The notes under the pieces: generated by a model
The model's database searches: none
Seen by the model: only the letters and a program-made list of their open reading frames with translations
What the model was told of the DNA's origin: nothing
Shown: positions 59,842-64,000 of the stretch, one piece after another
How positions within the stretch are numbered: position 1 is the stretch's first letter
Layout: every line of letters starts with the position of its first letter
Translations under genes and position numbers: made by a program
DNA from: Fibrella aquatilis
GTDB taxonomy: Bacteria; Bacteroidota; Bacteroidia; Cytophagales; Spirosomataceae
Direction of reading: 5' to 3'
NCBI RefSeq assembly: GCF_017353255.1
Contig: NZ_JAFMYU010000005.1
Span: forward strand, 62,001-126,000
DNA length: 64,000 bases

Positions 59842-60954
59842 ATGAAAAAGGCGTTGGTAACCGGCATCACCGGGCAGGACGGGGCTTATCTGGCCGAATT
59901 ACTGCTCGAAAAGGGGTATGAAGTACACGGCGTGAAACGTCGTAGCTCCCTCTTTAACACGCAGCGTGTTGATCATTTGTACGAAGATCCCCACGAAAAA
60001 CACGTTCGCTTCAAACTCCACTACGGCGATTTGTCGGACTCAACGAACATTATCCGATTGATTCAGGAGGTGCAACCCGACGAGATTTATAACCTCGGCG
60101 CTATGTCGCACGTACGCGTGAGCTTCGACGAACCCGAATACACCGCCATGGTCGACGGGATCGGAACGTTGCGGATTCTGGAAGCCGTCCGGCTGCTGGG
60201 CCTGACCGAGAAAACCCGCGTCTATCAGGCTTCTACATCCGAGCTATATGGCGGTGTGCAGGGCCACGCGCAGTCGGAGACTACGCCGTTTTACCCCCGT
60301 TCGCCCTACGCGGTGGCTAAACTATATGGTTACTGGATCACGGTCAACTACCGCGAGGCCTACAACATGTTTGCCTGCAACGGTATTTTGTTCAACCACG
60401 AGTCGCCCCTGCGCGGCGAAACGTTTGTAACGCGCAAGATCACCCGCGCCGTGTCGCGCATTGGCCTGGGCCTGCAAGACAAGGTGTATTTGGGCAATAT
60501 GGACTCCCTCCGCGACTGGGGCCACGCCAAAGACTACGTCGAGGCGATGTACCTGATTCTGCAACAGGATACCCCCGAAGACTACGTGATTGCTACCGGC
60601 GTGACAACCACGGTGCGTGACTTCGTGAAAATGTCGTTTGCCGAAATCGGCGTGACGCTGGAGTTCAAAGGTGAAGGCGTGGAAGAAAAAGGCTACGTGG
60701 TGTCGTCAACCAACCCCGAATTTACCGTTGAAGTGGGCAAAGAAGTGGTGGCCATTGACCCCCGCTATTTCCGCCCCACCGAGGTAGACCTGCTGCTGGG
60801 CGACCCTACCAAGGCCATGACCAAGCTGAACTGGAAACCCAAATATGACCTGGCTGCTCTTGTGAAAGACATGATGCAGGCCGACATTGCCCTCTTCCAG
60901 CGCGACCAACTCCTGGCCAAGAGCGGCCACCAGGTGCTGAATTATTACGAATAA
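59842..60954 (+). CDS. gmd: GDP-mannose 4,6-dehydratase
   Basis: A 370-residue SDR enzyme converting GDP-mannose to GDP-4-keto-6-deoxymannose, the precursor of GDP-fucose, GDP-rhamnose and perosamine. [20 protein letters not shown] is the NADP-binding start, and [19 protein letters not shown] is the canonical Gmd loop. The catalytic Thr/Ser-Glu pair is in QASTSELYG, Tyr-Lys in [12 protein letters not shown], and [17 protein letters not shown] is a late signature. It is full length. No fcl (fucose synthase) gene follows in the window. A second, shorter Gmd-like gene is at 41426. Confidence 0.94.
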   Translation: MKKALVTGITGQDGAYLAELLLEKGYEVHGVKRRSSLFNTQRVDHLYEDPHEKHVRFKLHYGDLSDSTNIIRLIQEVQPDEIYNLGAMSHVRVSFDEPEYTAMVDGIGTLRILEAVRLLGLTEKTRVYQASTSELYGGVQGHAQSETTPFYPRSPYAVAKLYGYWITVNYREAYNMFACNGILFNHESPLRGETFVTRKITRAVSRIGLGLQDKVYLGNMDSLRDWGHAKDYVEAMYLILQQDTPEDYVIATGVTTTVRDFVKMSFAEIGVTLEFKGEGVEEKGYVVSSTNPEFTVEVGKEVVAIDPRYFRPTEVDLLLGDPTKAMTKLNWKPKYDLAALVKDMMQADIALFQRDQLLAKSGHQVLNYYE

Positions 60955-61000
60955 CGGCCCCCTATCCCGGACGCAGGACCGCCCCGAAGGGGAAGTGCTG

Positions 61001-61055
61001 CCGCATATAAAAAAAGCTCAGTTAGATATTCTAGCGGAGCTTTTTTTATATGCGG
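61001..61055. terminator. Bidirectional terminator after gmd
   Basis: A perfect 19-bp stem, CCGCATATAAAAAAAGCTC (61001-61019) with 61037-61055, and a 17-nt loop. The descending arm contains seven T residues. It lies 47 nt after the gmd stop. Confidence 0.88.
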
Positions 61056-61160
61056 TAACCTTTGTTCTTCTGGCTGCGGAAGCTGACGCACTTGATTCGT
61101 TGAGTAAAGGATATATAGAGTCTGAGACAATGCTCGTTTAAACGTAAACCCGTTCGCTTC

Positions 61161-61964
61161 ATGAATCAGCTTGCCTTACTTTCGGTCTTTTGCTTACTAT
61201 GGGCTTGTAAATCAGGCGGAAAGCAACAAGCCTTAGAAGCACAACTCCCTGTTCAGCTCCCGATAATAGTAACTATGTCGGACCCTACAGCTAAAAATGA
61301 TACGGTCGAGGTGGCATCAACGCTAACTGACTCAACATACATCCTTAACGTGGGTATCTATCACAGCAATGAAGTGGATCAGACCGCCATCCAGCGGGAT
61401 TGGTTCGGACTCTTCAAACGCGGGGAAAGCTATTATTTGGATCATTGTGCTTTGAGAGTAAAGCGAGTCGACGATCCAGTAGGAGCTGATGGATTGGCCT
61501 GGGATATCTCAGTTTCAAACAAGGACAGTTCAGTACTGCTGATTAATCCCCCTACTTTTCTTAAACCTAATGCTGTACCTCATATTGAACTGTCAAAGCG
61601 CCATTTAGCACCTGGCGACAGCTTACGGTTTGTATTTGGTAGTACAGATTACACGCTCTTTGCCACAGGTACATTGGTTGGTGAGGGGGATGACAAATAT
61701 GAACAAGACTATAGGTTGTACCTATCAGCTGCCAACAACGGGCATCACGTAACTCAGCTATTAGAGCAAAAACAGCAAAGCGATGGTGATACTCAGACAA
61801 CAATTCTTTTTGTGGGCGATATCGACGGCGACGACAAGCTCGATTTCCTAATTAACACAACTGCTCACTACAATGCCTTTGTACCGACGCTGTTTTTGTC
61901 GAAACCAGCTCTAAAGAATAACCTAGTAAAGTTGGTGGGGAAGCATATAAGCGTTGGATGTTGA
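61161..61964 (+). CDS. Lipoprotein of unknown function
   Basis: A 267-residue protein with a lipoprotein signal (MNQLALLSVFCLLWAC, lipobox LLWAC). No known domain is certain. VGDIDGDDKLDFLINTTAHY near the C-terminus resembles an FG-GAP/EF-like Asp-rich calcium loop found in beta-propellers, but only one copy is present. The remainder is mixed alpha/beta and acidic. Similar singletons occur in Cytophagales. It lies between a terminator and a long palindrome, so it is transcribed alone. Confidence 0.72.
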   Translation: MNQLALLSVFCLLWACKSGGKQQALEAQLPVQLPIIVTMSDPTAKNDTVEVASTLTDSTYILNVGIYHSNEVDQTAIQRDWFGLFKRGESYYLDHCALRVKRVDDPVGADGLAWDISVSNKDSSVLLINPPTFLKPNAVPHIELSKRHLAPGDSLRFVFGSTDYTLFATGTLVGEGDDKYEQDYRLYLSAANNGHHVTQLLEQKQQSDGDTQTTILFVGDIDGDDKLDFLINTTAHYNAFVPTLFLSKPALKNNLVKLVGKHISVGC

Positions 61965-61998
61965 TATGAAGCGAACCGTGGGATTGTAGCCCTATTGA

Positions 61999-62229
61999 GC
62001 CTTGGGTAGCTTAGGCCCAGCGGGCCGTAACGTCGGTAGAATAGGTTGATGCTCCTCATCCAATCAAGCCCCAGCGGGGCGTAACGTGCGGATACGCCCA
62101 AGCGGTGATGCCTAGCTTAGATGTTTGCTACCATATCCGCACGTTACGCCCCGCTGGGGCTTGATTGGATGAGGAGCATCAACCTATTCTACCGACGTTA
62201 CGGCCCGCTGGGCCTAAGCTACCCAAGGC
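61999..62229. repeat. Perfect 96-bp inverted repeat with internal GC-rich palindromes
   Basis: 61999-62094 is the exact reverse complement of 62134-62229; the loop is 39 nt. Each arm contains two smaller palindromic modules of one pattern, GGCCCAGCGGGCCGTAACGT and GCCCCAGCGGGGCGTAACGT, separated by AT-richer sequence (ATGAGGAGCATCAACC). The structure is a hairpin made of hairpins. It starts 35 nt after the lipoprotein stop. The 432-nt gap from 61965 to 62396 also contains a terminator; nothing else is seen. Confidence 0.95.
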
Positions 62230-62312
62230 TATGAATATGCCTATTATTTAATGGATTGATAATCAATTATTTATCTGGATTTGCAATTTTGTAGTCTGCG
62301 TCAAGAACAAAT

Positions 62313-62358
62313 AAAAGGGGGTTTCTGAACCACAAACATGGTCCAGCAACCCCCTTTT
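62313..62358. terminator. Bidirectional terminator before the DegP gene end
   Basis: AAAAGGGGGTT (62313-62323) pairs with AACCCCCTTTT (62348-62358). An inner stem CTGAACCA/TGGTCCAG (7 of 8) continues it. A-runs and T-runs flank the stem, so it can serve the convergent lipoprotein and DegP genes. Confidence 0.8.
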
Positions 62359-62396
62359 TAGGGAAATTCGGGCGGGCACGTGGCCTCGCCCCTACC

Positions 62397-63929
62397 TTAC
62401 ATCGGTACGGCGTAGTAAAGGGTGCGGCTGCTGTTGGGGTACATCCCGATCAGGAGCAAGCCTTCGCCTTCTTTCACGCTGCCTACGATGGTTTCTAGGT
62501 CTTTAACGGTCTTTACGTTTTTACCATTGGCTTTCAGGATCACAAAGCCCTCTTCGATTTCGGTTTCGGCCAGTTTACCGTCAACAATTTTGCTGACGCG
62601 GACCCCGCCGCTAACACCCATCTGCTGACGCTCTTTGTCGGTCAGGTTGTTGAACTCGGCACCCAGCGATTTCATGCTTGAGGTGGCCATTTCTTCCTTC
62701 TTGATCACGTCGCGGCCACCGTTGCGGTTGCGGAGTTCGACTTTGAAATCACGCTCGGTACCACCCCGGTTCACGGTCACGGTAACCACGTCGCCCGGAC
62801 GACGACGACCGATGATCTCGCGCATTTGGGCATCCGAATCAAGCGGAGCGCCTTCCATCTTCACAATCACGTCGCCTTTCTGAATACCGGCGGCTTTGGC
62901 GGCACCGTTGTCGGTTACGCTTTCTACGTAGATACCACGGCCCACTTTAGAACCTACCTCGGTAGCCAATTTGCTGTCTAGTTCGCGAGGCAGGATACCG
63001 ATATAACCGCGCTGCACGTTACCGAATTTCAGCAGGTCGGCGGTTACTTTCTTCACGAGTGATACCGGTACAGCAAAACCGTAGCCGCTGTAATAGCCTG
63101 TAGCAGAGGCAATTGCTGAGTTGATACCCACCAGTTCGCCACGCAGGTTCACCAGCGCACCACCTGAGTTGCCGGGGTTAATGGCGGCGTCGGTTTGGAT
63201 AAACGCTTCGATGGGCGTATCAACGGCTTTGGCACCGGGTTGCTGCTGCTGTTGGTTACGGCTCAGAATACCGATACCCCGGCCTTTGGCACTCACGATA
63301 CCCGCCGTAACAGTCGATTCGAGGTCGAGGGGGTAGCCAACCGCCAATACCCATTCGCCCAGTTTCAGGTTGTCTGAGTCACCCAGCGTAATGGCGGGCA
63401 GGTTGTTGGCATCAATTTTTACGACGGCCAGATCCGTAAGTGGGTCAGTGCCAATAACTTTGGCTTTGAAGCTCCGCTTGTCGGTCATGATCACTTCTAC
63501 CTCGTCGGCGTCCTGCACCACGTGGTTGTTGGTCACGATATACCCGTCTTTCGAGATAATCACGCCCGAACCTGAGGCCTGACCCTGCTCACGCCGGGGG
63601 CGACCCTGTCCCTGACCCATGCCGGGCATGCCTTCGTCGCCGAAGAACTCACGGAAGATATCGGGCATTTGTTGCTGCCGCACGGTGCGGGTCATGGTGG
63701 TACGAATGTGCACAACCATCGGCGTGGCGCTTTCGGCGGCATACGAGAAATCACCGGGGGCACCCGAAGGGGCGTTGCCCGTCAACGAAGCCAGCCGACT
63801 AATGGGCGTGGCCGACGATTCACTAAATACGACGTCCCGCTTATTGAACCCCAGCAGGTTGTAAGCGAACAACGTAACGGCACTCGAGAAGAGGGCAATC
63901 AGCGTTAGAACTTTCCAGTTGCTTTTCAT
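62397..63929 (-). CDS. Periplasmic DegP/HtrA serine protease
   Basis: 510 residues from the ATG at 63929 (MKSNWKVLTLIALFSSAVTLF), which places a signal or anchor helix at the N-terminus; the longer in-frame extension is rejected. The trypsin-like domain has His in VTNNHVVQDADEV, Asp in DPLTDLAVVKID and Ser in NPGNSGGALVN, a complete triad. Two PDZ domains follow (about 300-390 with VESVTDNGAAKAAGIQKGD, and 420-510). It degrades or refolds misfolded envelope proteins. The pre-domain linker is Gly/Gln/Arg-rich (GMGQGQGRPRREQ). Family and function are secure; which paralogue (DegP, DegQ or DegS) is not. Confidence 0.93.
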   Translation of the reverse strand: MKSNWKVLTLIALFSSAVTLFAYNLLGFNKRDVVFSESSATPISRLASLTGNAPSGAPGDFSYAAESATPMVVHIRTTMTRTVRQQQMPDIFREFFGDEGMPGMGQGQGRPRREQGQASGSGVIISKDGYIVTNNHVVQDADEVEVIMTDKRSFKAKVIGTDPLTDLAVVKIDANNLPAITLGDSDNLKLGEWVLAVGYPLDLESTVTAGIVSAKGRGIGILSRNQQQQQPGAKAVDTPIEAFIQTDAAINPGNSGGALVNLRGELVGINSAIASATGYYSGYGFAVPVSLVKKVTADLLKFGNVQRGYIGILPRELDSKLATEVGSKVGRGIYVESVTDNGAAKAAGIQKGDVIVKMEGAPLDSDAQMREIIGRRRPGDVVTVTVNRGGTERDFKVELRNRNGGRDVIKKEEMATSSMKSLGAEFNNLTDKERQQMGVSGGVRVSKIVDGKLAETEIEEGFVILKANGKNVKTVKDLETIVGSVKEGEGLLLIGMYPNSSRTLYYAVPM

Positions 63930-64000
63930 GGTATTGGGTACTAAAAAAATCGGTGTTTGTGTAGACGTTCCAGGCGACAAAAAGGGCGAGTTTAGGAAGA

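Overview
The window looks like chromosome of a Bacteroidota bacterium of the order Cytophagales, most like the Spirosoma/Fibrella group; genus and species cannot be fixed from sequence reading alone. The pointers are a TonB-dependent receptor with an N-terminal carboxypeptidase-regulatory-like domain, a three-gene sdhCAB with a five-helix cytochrome b subunit, candidate promoters of the Bacteroidota type (TTG, about 20 bases, TAnnTTTG), few recognisable Shine-Dalgarno sites, sensor kinases of the Cytophagales type, and a type IX secretion-like C-terminus. Housekeeping parts are visibly GC-rich. The polysaccharide locus (about 24-38 kb) and a two-gene ATPase/TOPRIM cassette (48.9-50.6 kb) are visibly AT-rich.

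Layout. 0-4 kb: start of a secreted protein, a TonB receptor and a degenerate ImmA/IrrE-like protein. 4.5-8 kb: succinate dehydrogenase sdhCAB. 8-19 kb: a sensor kinase, an iron-permease-like membrane protein, small secreted proteins, a rhodanese, a DUF2490 protein, a GH3/beta-lactamase fusion, an esterase and a serine hydrolase lipoprotein. 19-42.4 kb: a Wzx/Wzy-type exopolysaccharide or capsule locus with initiating sugar transferase, Wzi, several glycosyltransferases, Wzy, Wzx, Wzz, Wza and a Gmd-like enzyme. It is interrupted by a repetitive tail-fibre-like protein, a beta-helix protein and a GH99/71-like protein. 42.5-46.4 kb: a his operon (hisH, hisA, hisF, hisIE) with a probable attenuator, carrying an inserted four-helix-bundle gene and an acetyltransferase gene. 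46.5-51.6 kb: a holin-like protein, a VIT1 transporter, pyrC, the ATPase/TOPRIM pair and hemB. 51.7-57 kb: a two-component system, a secreted protein, and a HAAS/PadR pair. 57-64 kb: ROK kinase, murB, SPOR-like lipoprotein, canonical gmd, a lipoprotein and a DegP/HtrA protease.

The most unusual structure is a set of long intergenic inverted repeats (near 0.1, 7.2, 16.8, 45.7, 51.7, 54.5, 58.0 and 62.1 kb). Seven of the eight have arms built from short reiterated words; the one near 62.1 kb instead repeats a GC-rich palindromic module. They lie between convergent genes, between divergent genes, between separate co-directional genes and inside operons, so they are not simply terminators. One word family (GAGAAGCAAGATGTGAG-like) occurs both as an empty hairpin at 54.5 kb and as the two arms flanking the four-helix-bundle ORF inside the his operon (43.23-43.75 kb). 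That arrangement recalls 23S rRNA intervening sequences, where a stem encloses an ORF of the same protein family. It suggests that the hairpins and the four-helix-bundle gene form one element family, with empty and ORF-bearing versions.

Other points of note are the ATPase/TOPRIM pair fitted with 4-nt and 2-nt junctions between hemB and pyrC (candidate anti-phage module), a candidate histidine attenuator ahead of hisH, and a PadR operator candidate. No tRNA, rRNA, CRISPR array or transposase gene was recognised.
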